Assembly (NCBI RefSeq): GCF_017562075.2
Contig: NC_054083.1
Coordinates: forward strand, 30,847,558-30,911,557
Source of the DNA: Anopheles merus
Taxonomy: Eukaryota > Arthropoda > Insecta > Diptera > Culicidae
Length of the DNA: 64,000 nt
Direction of reading: 5' to 3'
The position numbers and the translations under genes were made by a program. Under the pieces are notes generated by a model. That model was not told the DNA's origin. It saw only the letters and a list, made by a program, of their open reading frames with translations, and searched no databases. Below, piece after piece: positions 49,301 through 60,900 of the stretch (its first letter is position 1; every line of letters starts with the position of its first letter).

Positions 49301-52300
49301 GCTACGGTTTCAAACGGGGCAGAAAAGCGAGAGGCACAAATGGCTCAAATACCTAACTGCCGCCGGACGACACGCCGGCAAATGGTGTTGCTGCTGCTTT
49401 GTGACGCGCTTTAAACGTGGGATTAATTGGATAGTTGGGCTGCAATTGTTGCACGATGTTTATTACAGTGTGGTGGGTTTCGCGCGAAAACACGAAAAGC
49501 CACTACCCCGGCCATAACAATTACCTCACATTGTCGCGTTCTTTGTGCCCCGTGCGCAACAGACGGTTGTGGCCAAATATCCTCGGGGCGCTGCCCAAAA
49601 GTCCCCCAAAGGGAAACGGATGCATGGATTCTCGACGCGTTTAAGGTATGTTATTATGCAAACTGACTCAATGTCACCTTTTTGAGGTTTTGTTGTAGTG
49701 TTGATATCCCTTTTTTCCAACGTTTCGTTTAAACTGGTGATAAAGAAGGAAGGAGAAAGGTGTCGGAATTGATCGGCATAGAACCATCCTGTATAGGTGC
49801 GATTGATCGAGGTGTCCGATGCGAGTTCGAAAACAGCTCCAGCATCAACGTGTGGTATCCTGCCAGGCAAACGATTTCCGTGGCAACCTGCCATTACGGG
49901 TGTGATTCGTTAGCTAGTGGAAAAGGAAACAGCGGTGTAAAGATTTATAATCAATCGAATGAGTTTCAGTTTTGTACCGTTTGCCGTTGTTTGAGCGGCG
50001 ATGTTCGATCTGTGTATTCGAAGAATCGTTCCACCAAAAGACCGTTTGTCTTTTAGCGGGATCATAATTCATCAACTTGTTACTGGCACCTGACCGTGGG
50101 CTGATGGTGTGAGGCTGGGCATAATACTAACGTCGGAATAGAATCCCTTTTACTCCCATTGTATTCCGGGGTCGCGCACGACCAGCTGTCCGGTAGGTAG
50201 TCCCCTTTTTCAGCCGTTTCATTGATAGTGCCCTACCAAGGATACGGTTTGGAGGGTGAACTATTCGAGAGAATACTATCTGCATTCGATAATCTTTTGC
50301 CCCCGAACTATTGGAAGTCAATAAATTTGATGGCTGGATGGAGAGTATGGGTCCTAGCCGTTGGATTGCGTTATGGGTTGAAGGTGCGTGTTGAATGTAG
50401 CGTACCGGATTTGTCTATAAATATTAAGATATGATCGTTTGGTGCAGTCAGGTGTAGGATTTTAGATGGAGGAAATTGTTTCTAGACGAAAATCAGGACA
50501 TTGCGACAGCTAAACAATAAAAGGGTCACAAGAGATGACGTAGGATCGATAGGATATCGATTGATAAATAATATATGAATTCCATGAGTAGATGAGCCCT
50601 AAAAATGAGTTCCAGAAGTTGGACTTTATGGAATCAAAAGATTTGAAGTAAATATTTTGGAGTAAAACGCAACAAATTTCATTGCTTTGGTGAAGGGTTT
50701 TTAATTTATCTCTTAAGTAAACAACTGAATCAACAATATCGGTTTAATTTGCACCGATTATTAAACCCACATTTAGTAAAGTTTGAATGATATTCAAACC
50801 AAGCCTAACAATAATCAGAATACTTCCATTATACAAAAACACTATCATTCTACTTATCATTTCCTTAAAACGATCACCATCTCTTTAAATTTAAAAAACC
50901 AACATACTTGCAATGAACCTGTCAATCATGTCAGCTACGTTCGAACGCGTGCTTCCACTTACTGGGCCCAAGGAATTCCATCATTACCCTTCGCGCCATT
51001 GTGTTTTGCAGTTCATAAAAAGACGATTATAGCACAAATTGTCAAATGATTACTCCTTGATAAGACGCAAACTCGTGCCACACAAGGTCGCCATCAGATC
51101 TAGTGCCGGGCAAGGAAGCCCTGGCAAGCCCGTTCCGTTCCAACCTTTCGTCCTTATACCAGCATCCCTTGGGGCTAACTGTAAAAAGTGAATAACCTTT
51201 CGATTTTTATACGTCATTCACTCGCATCGCTTGATTGTACTCGATTATGGAGGAAAATTACCTTCCCAACCATGGCTGCGAGAATGTGCGATAGAGGAAG
51301 AGGAAGAAATGGTGCATTTCTTTCACCCGGTGAAGATTGCATCTTCCCTTGTTGCCTGCAGTTTCCGAAAGCTTGGAGCCCAGCAGTGAGATTGAAGTTG
51401 TTTTTGTTATTTTTCAGGCGATTAAACAATTACTCTGTCGAAGCTGTTCGGTGCCAGCGGAACATACAACAATAAAACCGCGGCCGGGAGCGGTTGCGAA
51501 TCATAATTACATAAGATGAGTCGTCCCAAGCCCCGAATGCTATGTGCTCCTTCTTACGGATCCGTGAACCGTTCGGGGTGAAAGTGCCTAAAGTACTGTT
51601 TTCTCCTCCTCTTTCTCTCCCTTATCTACAGGGAAGTCCTGTCCGCATGTATCCGGATGGGTAGCGGTAATGGAAGATACCGAGCGTTGGACAACGAACT
51701 CACGGTAAGTGTGTACGAACAGTGCCGGAAGGGCAGTCCAGCAGTGCGCTCATGCGGTCGTGATATGGCTCACACACTGGCTTTTCAATTTCGCTGCCAA
51801 ATTCGTAGACTCGGGCGAATTCCAACGTTTTGCAGGTGGTGTCCATCGACGTCTTACCTGGCGGGTTGATCAGACCGAACATTACGGACACGATGGCAGG
51901 GTATGCCTTAAACTTTCAAGAGCGAAAGAACGAGAACCAACTTTCAACCTCTCGCCTTACTGGGGTGCTCCCCGTTTTCTGAGGTTCGATGCGTTTGATC
52001 GTTAAACTGACTTTCATTGAGGTCGAAATCACGATACGATCGTCTCGGGGGCATACTTGTCAAGGAGGCTGTTTGGAGGGTGGCAGCAGCTCCAAAGACC
52101 GGACCAGCTTTCCCACGGATTTGATGAACCAGCTGAGTGTTGTCCTGGTGGTTCTTAAGGGCGTTCAGTTTGAAAAAGATGGTAGCGTTGGTTCGACGAA
52201 AGAACTAACATATTCTAACCAAAAAGGCCTAAAGGTTGCTCAGCTTCTGATGGCGGGGGTTATTGGCACAGGAAACAGGTGGATTCCGTATTTGACACGA

Positions 52301-53590
52301 CCCTGGCACGATGCAAAAGGTTGCACAAATCATAACCTACCCAGGCTAGAAATTACACGCAGTAATGACCGATCATTAAGTCACCGAGGGACCGAGAGGT
52401 TCGTCGCCATTGCCGAAACGGATGTCCCTCTCGCACCGTGGGCTGATCTTGATCATCCGCTGAAACTCCGAAAAAAAGCGAAAAGATCATTTGTGATCTG
52501 ATGAACCTTTGTGAGGTTTTTCCCCCCGAATGGAAAGAAGTGGTTGATTTGAAAAATGAAAGTCGCAGGCAAATGTTTATTTTTGGACGGTTTCGCAAGG
52601 AATGGTTCTGGTTGGCGAATCATGTCAATTGCAGTGCTTACGAGGCGTGACCTTAATGAGTGTTGTGGTCCGTTTCTCCAGTTTCATAAGCATTATCCGG
52701 GTCGCTTGTGATAGCCATCCTGTGATATTCAGGACGGTGTATAATTTTCGCTACAATATGTTATTCTTTTTGGTTAATTGTGTGTTCAGGATACACACCT
52801 TTGTAAATAAACTGTGCGCTGGGAATCTGTCGTGCGATTGTGTTCAAGAGTGTATTGTGCCTTTGTTGAGGTCATTTAAATGAAACATTATTCAATAAAT
52901 TGAGAGTTTTTGCCATGTAAAAACCTCTACTTTAAGCTGATGCTACCAAAGCAATCACACTGGAATTATACATCATGTGGAGGTTTGTTCTCAACAATAT
53001 TATTGGCTATTGATTGCAACAAATGGAAGATCCAAATGAAAATTGACCCTTGTTGATCCTTAAAAGATATATTATATTATGCGAAACCTCCTTTAAGCTA
53101 CTTTTGAGTTGTCAAAAATATTAAAAATATGCATAACATTATGAACAGATTATGAAATAATGTTAAATAACGGATGAAGAAGGGCAAATATAATAATTTT
53201 CATAATTCGTTCATTTTGCGAAAAAATACCAAAGTTCACAGAAATTAAAAACGTCACAGCTTTCTGTATATCTACTGTAAGTACAACATCTCAAAATTTG
53301 AATTTAAAATAGTTTTACTTTGTTGAGCAGTTTGTCTAGCCGATTTTGTAACGAATAAATTTTGATTTTTATTTTGGCCAAAATCCCGGTGTGCGACACA
53401 GGCTCCCGTACGACAGATGAAAAGAACGTACATTTTCGTGAGCCTGTATTATTTATGTGTCTTTCATATTACAAGCTTTTTGTGTATTTTTTCTTCCCAA
53501 CATTGGATTTCAACGTATTTATCACGCCGATTGTTATCAGCCTTTTTATTAAGAAAATCAATCTTCATCCCCGTAAGCATCACAGGGTGA
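40331..53590. other. Long intergenic region without a supported gene
   Basis: Contains a TG tract (42172-42196), a C-rich tract (42645-42663), a 23-base T tract (46507-46529), a GA-rich tract near 46210-46225, and AT-rich blocks around 43400-44400, 48300-48990, 50450-50900 and 52870-53370. A GC-richer block at about 46560-47640 yields several overlapping ORFs on both strands, the longest a 305-codon minus-strand frame without domain character. I recognise no gene here. Confidence 0.45.
46507..46529. repeat. Poly(T) tract, 23 bases
   Basis: Uninterrupted T run. I see no adjacent retroposon structure or target-site duplication that would mark it as a minus-strand poly(A) tail. Confidence 0.9.
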
Positions 53591-53599
53591 CTCTAGTAC

Positions 53600-54132
53600 T
53601 GCAGCCGGCTGCAATGAAACCAACCTTCACACACACCACCACACACCGAGCTGTCAAACCGTGGTAGCTATTCCGCTCCCGTGCTCGAGAACGAAACGAA
53701 CAATACCCGTTTTTTCTGTATGGAGTTTGCACTGACGTTCGAAAACGAAACGATCGATTGTACGCTGTCGCTAGCGGTTCGCACTACCACCCTCCGTCAA
53801 TGTAAAAAATCGGATCGGAAAAACAGGGTCGGAGTGTGTTGTTTTTTCGCGTGTTCCGGGTTCGTGGACGGTTTCTGTTTGGCCGGAAGTGAACCGGGGT
53901 GGTGTAAACATTCGCCAACGACAGCGGTGAAGATGTGCTAAAGTGGAACTGCTCCAGCAAACGCCAGCGGAGGGTAGAATCTTGCGCAAAGTATGCATGT
54001 GGCTCGGTGCACGGTGCTGACTCGCTACGGTCGTGTACACTTGGGGTGTTTTTCGGTGTAAATTCGGCGTCTTTCCGGTCGTATGCTAGCGCCGGAAGGT
54101 CAAAAACACTGCTCTGCATCGGGACACATTAG
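53600..54132 (+). other. Candidate 5' untranslated exon of the zinc-finger gene
   Basis: A GC-richer block directly upstream of the zinc-finger gene ends at a good splice donor (ACATTAG then GTAGGA at 54133). A pyrimidine-rich acceptor (TTTTCTTCACCCATCCAG) ends at 54416. The promoter and start site cannot be placed. Inference only. Confidence 0.35.
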
Positions 54133-54417
54133 GTAGGAATGGGTTTTGGTGCGTGAAACGGCAGAGAAATGGGCCCCAAAACTCCGTGTCACCCGTGCGC
54201 TTGTGGGCGAGGGGTGCTGAAAATAGGGTTAGGATAGGGCAGGGTTTGTTTTCGAAACCAACACAACCGTGTGCTGAAGTTCTGAAGCGAATGGAAAGGG
54301 GTGTGTGCGCTGGCGTACCAGCCGCAAGTTGGTCATCGGTGTTTATGTTTCATGGGCGAAATTGTTAAATTGAAAACCTTAATGCTTCTTTTTTTCTATT
54401 TTCTTCACCCATCCAGC

Positions 54418-54465
54418 ATGACCACCAAACTTACCTACTCAGCAAATTCCCCCCCATGGCTGTGA
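54418..54465 (+). other. Possible short upstream ORF, 15 codons
   Basis: If the acceptor ending at 54416 is used and the exon continues to 54931, the first ATG of that exon (54418) opens a 15-codon frame (MTTKLTYSANSPPWL, stop TGA 54463-54465) ahead of the zinc-finger start. It could lower translation of the main frame. It depends on an unverified exon border. Confidence 0.25.
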
Positions 54466-54717
54466 TAGTATATTATTAGCATTACGCGTTCAGAGCACAT
54501 CAAAGCACACACACACACACATACACACACGTACGCACGGCTCCAACGAATACAAGTACCTTCGTCCCATTTCCGGTGGCAATTGCTCTGGCGCTGGTTC
54601 TAGCACCGCTGGTTTTCGAACGGACCGTTTCTCGGATCATCCGCCACACTGGACGACTGCAGGAACGCTGAGGGGCTCGTTTGGCATCGCTCGTCGCCAC
54701 CACCGACAGTCGGCCCG

Positions 54718-56305
54718 ATGTCACAGCAGGCGGTGGAAAGTGGTGGTATGAAAATTTCCAACTGCTCGAAACCGTTCGCGTGCACCGAATGCAACAAATT
54801 GTTTCGCCAGCTGAGCACACTGACCAACCACATGAAGATACACACGGGCGAAAAACCGTACAAGTGCACGATCTGCATGAAGGAGTTTCGTCAAACGACG
54901 ACACTCTCGAACCATATGAAAATTCATACCGGTATGTATTGTGGGACAGAAAGGAAAACGCACAAGAATGACCCACCAGTAATACTAAAACGTTGTATTT
55001 TGTATTTTGTTTCTGTTTCCTGCAGGTGAAAAACCCTTCAACTGCAACTTTTGTGACAAACAGTTCCGCCAGCTGAGTACGCTTTCGAACCACAAGAAGA
55101 TACACACCGGAGAAAAACCATTCGAATGTTCGGTGTGCGGCAAACAGTTCCGCCAGTCCAGCACGCTCAACAGCCACATCCGGATTCATTCGGATGATAA
55201 ATTTTGTAAGTAGCTACAGAAGATCCTTCGAAAGGGTTTCGTTTGAAAGCAAAGGATATAAAAGGGAGAAAAAATCAAACAAAGTGTATCTACTGTAGGT
55301 GCTAGCAAAGACCGCGACAATAGTTTATCATATTTTGTTAGGCTCTAAAAACAGTTAGAATAGGTTTTTTATGTTTTTTTTCAAATCTTTTTAATCCTCA
55401 TAATATGGATATTTCTGCCTTCAATGTGTCCCCCCTACTTAACGAGAAGAAAAGCATTAAAACAGTATTAAATATCACCTTCAGCTAGTAGCGCTTACAT
55501 AATGACTCTATGCCAAAAATGAATGATCAATAACATTCCGTGTCTTGTGTGACCACAGCTTCTCTCTACCCTCCTTCCCATCTAGACAATATTGACCTGA
55601 TAGGTTCCTAACCTCTGTCTTTAAGGCATAAAACCCTTCAAATGCAGCATCTGTCCGAAGGAGTTCCGGCAGACGACGACCCTAGCGAATCACATAAAAA
55701 TCCACACAGGTGAGCTTTTTCTTTCACGTCTCCCGAATTATAATGCAGAAAAGAACGTTTAAGTTTATCCATTGCAAGTGCTTGAATAGTTGATGCAAAG
55801 CAAATCATACAATTAGCAGGGTTAATTTCTATAGCTTGCTCCCCTTTTATCGTTCGCAGGTGAAAAGCCGTACGCCTGCACGTACTGCAGCAAAACCTTT
55901 CGCCAGACGGGTACGCTTTCGAACCATCTGAAGATTCACACCGGGGAAAAGCCGTTCGAGTGCTCGGTGTGCGGCAAACAGTTCCGGCAGTCGAGCACAC
56001 TGAACAGCCACATTCGCATCCACGCTGACGACAAGTATTGTAAGTACAGGTTTTAAATATTGATTTATTTATCAAACAGTGACCAACGATAATTTTCTTA
56101 AAATTCCATCATTATAATTTTTAAAAGCTATATTCTTTCACTCACACTCACATTATGAACTGTTTTTGAAGTTGAACAAAAAAGGAATAAATTACACTTT
56201 TCAACAGGCAAACCTTCGCAAACGGAGCCACGGTCCATGGTGGCGCTAAATGGTGGGCTTAATTTAAAGGACGAGGACGTCAAACCCTTCTTTGCCATGA
56301 TGTAA
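54718..56305 (+). CDS. C2H2 zinc-finger protein, seven fingers, five coding exons
   Basis: Exons 54718-54931, 55026-55205, 55626-55709, 55860-56039 and 56208-56305 (stop TAA 56303-56305) give 251 residues. Every intron is phase 1; donors are GTATGT, GTAAGT, GTGAGC and GTAAGT. Fingers sit at residues 20-42, 48-70, 76-98, 104-126, 136-158, 164-186 and 192-214, all with C-x2-C-x12-H-x3-H and mostly TGEKP linkers; fingers 4 and 5 are joined by a longer SDDKFCIKP linker. Each finger has FRQ then [ST]TL or GTL. Fingers 4 and 7 share FECSVCGKQFRQSSTLNSH exactly. The frame is open upstream only to a TAG at 54601, and 54718 is the first ATG in it, so I chose that start; a spliced upstream start is possible. 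A probable nuclear sequence-specific DNA-binding regulator. No activation or repression domain is visible; the C-terminal tail is short and ends DVKPFFAMM. The fingers recall fly dati-type proteins, but I cannot confirm orthology. Confidence 0.88.
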
Positions 56306-57830
56306 ATTGCTAGCGGCGGATAGCTTGCCTCTGTCCCCCTGTTAAAAACAACCGACTCTTCTAGTGTTCGCAGGAACGTCAGCTAATATGTTAAAAAAAG
56401 AGATAAGGGGCGATAGCGGTGCGTTTCGCACCTTTGATTGTGCAACACTACCCGGCAAACCGGAGGGGAACCCACCACCACCGATTGGGTGCGTAGTCGA
56501 TTGCTTTAAATTATTTTTCACCATGCACCATGCGGTGTCGCGCCGGTCGGAAGGCGACGGTGCAGCAGCAGGAGCACACAGGAGCTTACCGTTAATAAAT
56601 AGTTGCAATTTAAGTTATAATAACTTTATCGGTTCCGCGCTCGGAATCCATCCCGGGCCAGCAGCAGCATCGTCTTAGTGGCTTCCCAAATGGCCCAATT
56701 TCGGGGCGTTCGCGTTTCGTTTATTTGTTTTAATATGGTAGAAAAGCAATTTCATAATTTATTACCGTTAATAGCCGCAACCGATAGGTAATCTTTGTCC
56801 GGTTTTTTTTTCTTCTCATGCTTGTGTCCCCCCTCTATGTTTCGTTCTCGGGTTCGTTTTCTTTTTTGTTTTGTGTTTTAAATTAGTGTTATTTATTTGT
56901 GTTCATTCGATTCCGTGCAGCAATTGGGGCTGTTTGCCGCTGTACACCGAGGCTAGGGCTTACCTGGAGGAAACAGTAAAGTAAAGGAGGGAAAACAGAG
57001 AGTGCACGTCGATCCGTGGCACTATAAATAAGAATCGAAAACGAAACAACTGTGGACAAAAAATCACGCCCCCCCTGGTGGATGGTGTCGGGACGGAGAC
57101 GGGGGTTGCGCATGCTACTGATTGGCATGGCAAAAAAGAATGCAATTATTATTGTGTGTAAAAAGCCAAGTCAAACGAGCATGTAAGTGTATCCCTCTCT
57201 CTCTCACACCCGGATGCTATGCTGGATCTTTGTGCATTCGGTGTGGACGAAGCGACTGCTAGAGCGTAATCTTAACTCTGTAAGAGCCAGAAAGAACTTA
57301 TCAACCGGTAGGACATATGTGAAGCTCTAGAGGGCAATGTAAAGCAAAAGAATGGACAGAAAATTGCATACCCTTTTTCCAAAACTTGATTGAGATTCGA
57401 GTCGTAAAAACACGAACGCGCCAAGCTGAGCGCGTTTCCCGTTCATAAAAGCTCATCCGCTCGATAGCGAAACAGCTCGAGTTGAAAAATAGAATAGCCT
57501 TGAACAAAATTTAACTGACAAAGTAGCAGAAATACACACAAACAAAATTTAAAAGAAAAAACTAAAAAAAAAACAACAAAAAAGGACAAACTTGATAGAA
57601 TGTATCGCCCTTCTTTGATGAAAGTCTTAAGTTTAATAACAAGCTGTACAGATTACTCTGCACAATCGATTGGACTATATGTTTATGTGCATGTGTGTGT
57701 GTGAGAGTGTAGATGCGGAAGGAAAGAGAACAAAGCAAGCAGAGGGGGTAGTATGCAAATATCAGTACTGCGATGGTAGGGTTTATCATTGTAGGGCCAT
57801 AGCGGACATACAGAGTCAGAGTCCGATCGG

Positions 57831-57869
57831 GCGGAGTTCGAAAGCGAAACTCCGCTCGTGAAGGCGAGC
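57831..57869 (+). other. Two overlapping GC-rich hairpins
   Basis: GCGGAGTT (57831-57838) pairs perfectly with AACTCCGC (57848-57855) over a 9-base loop. GCTCG (57854-57858) pairs with CGAGC (57865-57869) over a 6-base loop. They share two bases, so they are mutually exclusive at the tips. In the presumed zinc-finger 3' UTR. Confidence 0.5.
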
Positions 57870-57936
57870 CGCTGAGCGAGAGGCAACGGTGCGTGTGTGT
57901 GTAGCAACTAATGTGATGGAACGAATCATTATGTAT

Positions 57937-57942
57937 AATAAA
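57937..57942 (+). terminator. Candidate poly(A) signal AATAAA
   Basis: Canonical hexamer in ATGTATAATAAAACG, about 1.6 kb after the zinc-finger stop codon. The following sequence becomes AT-rich and featureless. Confidence 0.4.
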
Positions 57943-60900
57943 ACGTAAAAGAAGACCTACATCTGATATGGAGCAATGGGATTGATTTTGTAAACGTTTG
58001 ACGGTAAAATAGAAAAGTGAGAAAAATATTTTGAAATTGTTATCGTGATTCTACATATTTATTTGAAACATTCAAAATCTATGTTTGATGCTATTTAACA
58101 AAACAACACATCTGCAATTCCTTTTTCCTGTTAGCATTGTTTTTTTCCTCAGTAACTGGTTTACAATAACAGCTTTTGTGAAGCAAGCAATCCAATATCT
58201 TTTTTCGCCCTAATGCATTCATTGGGTAGATACAGATCCAAGCCCATAAGTGTTTCAAAGCCACATACGCTGTGGTGGCAAGAATTGTTGTCTTGTTATC
58301 GTCCAGAGCATTCTAGAGCGTCCGGTTTGTGGCGTTATAGGTGTTAGCCGACACTTTATAACAAGCTATTCTAAAGACATATGTTGTTCTTAACTCAAGA
58401 TGCGATGTCCAACACGTGATAGGCGCACACATATGTAAAAGCTTTTATTGTGGAGTAAAAGCGATTGCAGCTCCTATCATGGAAGCGCCATTATGATCAA
58501 GATCGCCTAAACGATTGAGTTGTATGGGATGGTAATTATTGTGCATCTTCCCTATTGAGCCTCTTCCCAAGATAAGGAGAATGCGCTTACAAAAAGGCTG
58601 AACTGCTGGTGCATATGATCAACACATATAGATATGTTTCGTAGTACAGCTCATACGAGGAAAACCGTGACGAGAGCATACAAACAAACCCGATATTAGC
58701 GTCCCAGTGTCTCTCCATTGTTCTGTTGCTAAGCTCCGAGAACCCTGGCGCAGCTGTTGCCGGTTCGCGCGGTGCACCAGCCACACCGTCGTCTAGGTCG
58801 TGTGGCCTAGAGCAACTGCAATGTCCCTGTACGATTTAAGCTCCGCACGACACTGATCGTAAAACAAAAGCAACGTAGGTGAAGTCTGCACGTAAACGCT
58901 GCAGGATGCTGGATAGTGAAAACAAAAGGTAAACATTAGATGAAACAAAACACCTGAAGCAGCGGCCACACAATGTAACTGCATGTGCATCGGTTATCTT
59001 AATCCTTGATCAAACCCTGCCAGGACACGCAAGGCACGTAAGGATATGTTCAATGTCGTACTGTTTTTTTTTTGTATTTTTGCAAAATGCGTGAGGCCTT
59101 CTTCATCGGAGATATACGCTGTTTCGATGTAGGTCCTGGCGGTCGGATTTCGGTACAAGACAAACAAAGAGGTAAAGATTTTGCCATATTGTTCTGTTGC
59201 AAGATCTGATGACTCTGATAAGAAGTTCGCATTCCGTAGAAATTGGTGCAACGAGAGGATTTTCAGATGAAACTCTCAGAACATGGTTCGTTGTTAGCTT
59301 CTGAACCAGAAAGGCTCCTTCGGACCGTTGTTTGCTTGTTTGTTTGCTTCACTTTGCCGTCGAAGGAGGTGGAATACACATATCCAAATATTTAATAAAC
59401 ATCTTCATTACAATAGCATTCCCAGCAGTTACCTCCAGGACACCAGGTGACACAGACAGATCCGGATCCTTTTTTTTCGTACACCCCCTAACGAAATACC
59501 CATCATCGGTGTTTGGTCTTGGCATTGTCCTGCACGAGACATCTTGGTGCGTTTGTGCGTGGATCTTGCGTGCTTCCTGGGAACTGTCTGTGGGACAGGC
59601 TCGGTTTCTGATGACTTCCTCTGTGTCTTGCGATGCGTAATGCATTGCTGTGGGAAGTGTTGTACTAGAGCTCTGGAGGGTTTGAGTTAGATTGTTAGCT
59701 TCGTCCAATTGACTATCCACGACCACGACGGCAGACCTAACTCAGACGGGCAGGCAGCCAGGAAAGGTAGACGTACGCAAGCTAACATATGTAATTGTAT
59801 TGATTAGATTTGTCCCTTTTGCAGAAGCCATTTGTGGGCTTCGTGTGAAAGGACACACACTCTGCCCGTATGATGCTGTCTCGGGGATAATCCGTCCTTC
59901 TCACAGACCTCCGAGTACTCGTTGTGTACGTGTGCGAGCACAAAGAAGGTGCAAAAGATATTTGGAACCCCTCGAGCCACCCCTGACTCGCTGTGGGCGC
60001 TGCTGGTTTTGTGGTACGACACAAATCGACCAGACACAAAAGGATGGCAGGAAACCCTTGTGCGAGGTGGGCGAGATTCTTCGAATCCGTCCCGGCATGC
60101 GGGGAAGGCAAAATTGGCTTGCCTCTGCTGCCTGCTGGGGTATAGATCTCTCAGCATGGTCCGATCAAAACCAATGAAACCAGCTCGTACACGGGGTTTT
60201 CTAAGCCAGCTTGGTTGCTGCGTTGCATTGTGTGATGCGCACGCTGGTGGTGATGCATTATGCTCGTAGGGCGAAGTGTCTGAAGGATTGCAACCGTCCG
60301 ACACCCGTGGGCAATTGTTGGTGTTTGTTCGTGCGTACTACCATCGCCACCGGGAAAGCGCCTCCAAACGATGGCAGTGCAGGCAGCCAGCCAGCAAAGA
60401 GAAGAGTGGGAAGACGGGTAATTTGAATGCATTCTGCTCGGATGCAATGTGTACAACTCGGATCAATGTTACGCCTTGTTAGTGGGCGCTAATTATTCTG
60501 TAATGCAGCTGATGGAATTTTTGGGTTTGACCTGTTCGTTTAACAACGAATTATTGTGATTGAAGCAAATTAGTTCCTTTTAGTTTAATGATTTAATGCA
60601 TGATTTCTTCAGCGATTGTTGACAGTTTTGTAGCTATCTTGAAAAGGATTCTAAATTTTTGACTTTTTTAAAACTTTGAATTCTACCCACAATTTTTGAA
60701 ATGTTGAAAAGTAATGTACTACTTTTGAATTAAAGCACCTTATTCGATTTTCAATGTTTTGAATTTGCCACCAATTGAAATAAATATCTGGAAATATCAT
60801 CCTTCTGGCCATTCAAGTGTGTAGATGTCCCTCAAGATATACACCAGCACGTGTAATTGCAGAAAAAAGGGTATAATTTATACGTTTAATGACAAATATA

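Larger units (their letters stand above)
56306..57942 (+). other. Probable 3' UTR of the zinc-finger gene
   Basis: Follows the stop codon directly. AATAAA occurs at 56594-56599 and at 57937-57942. Between them are T-rich, TG-rich and GA-rich tracts and a GC-rich hairpin cluster (57831-57869). No ORF of protein character. Which poly(A) site is used is unknown. Confidence 0.5.

Noticed and set aside
51989..52501. 170-codon plus-strand ORF
   Set aside because: No recognisable family, no splice or signal features; plausible by chance at this length.
54681..55189. ORFs in other frames and on the minus strand over the zinc-finger exons
   Set aside because: Shadows of the finger-coding frame; they lack the Cys/His spacing and do not fit the splice sites.
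58620..58650. AGATATGTTT resembling the start of miR-190
   Set aside because: Only ten bases match and the rest of the mature sequence and a hairpin are absent.
60060..60100. TTCGAATCC resembling a tRNA B box
   Set aside because: No A box at the right distance and no acceptor or anticodon stem could be drawn.
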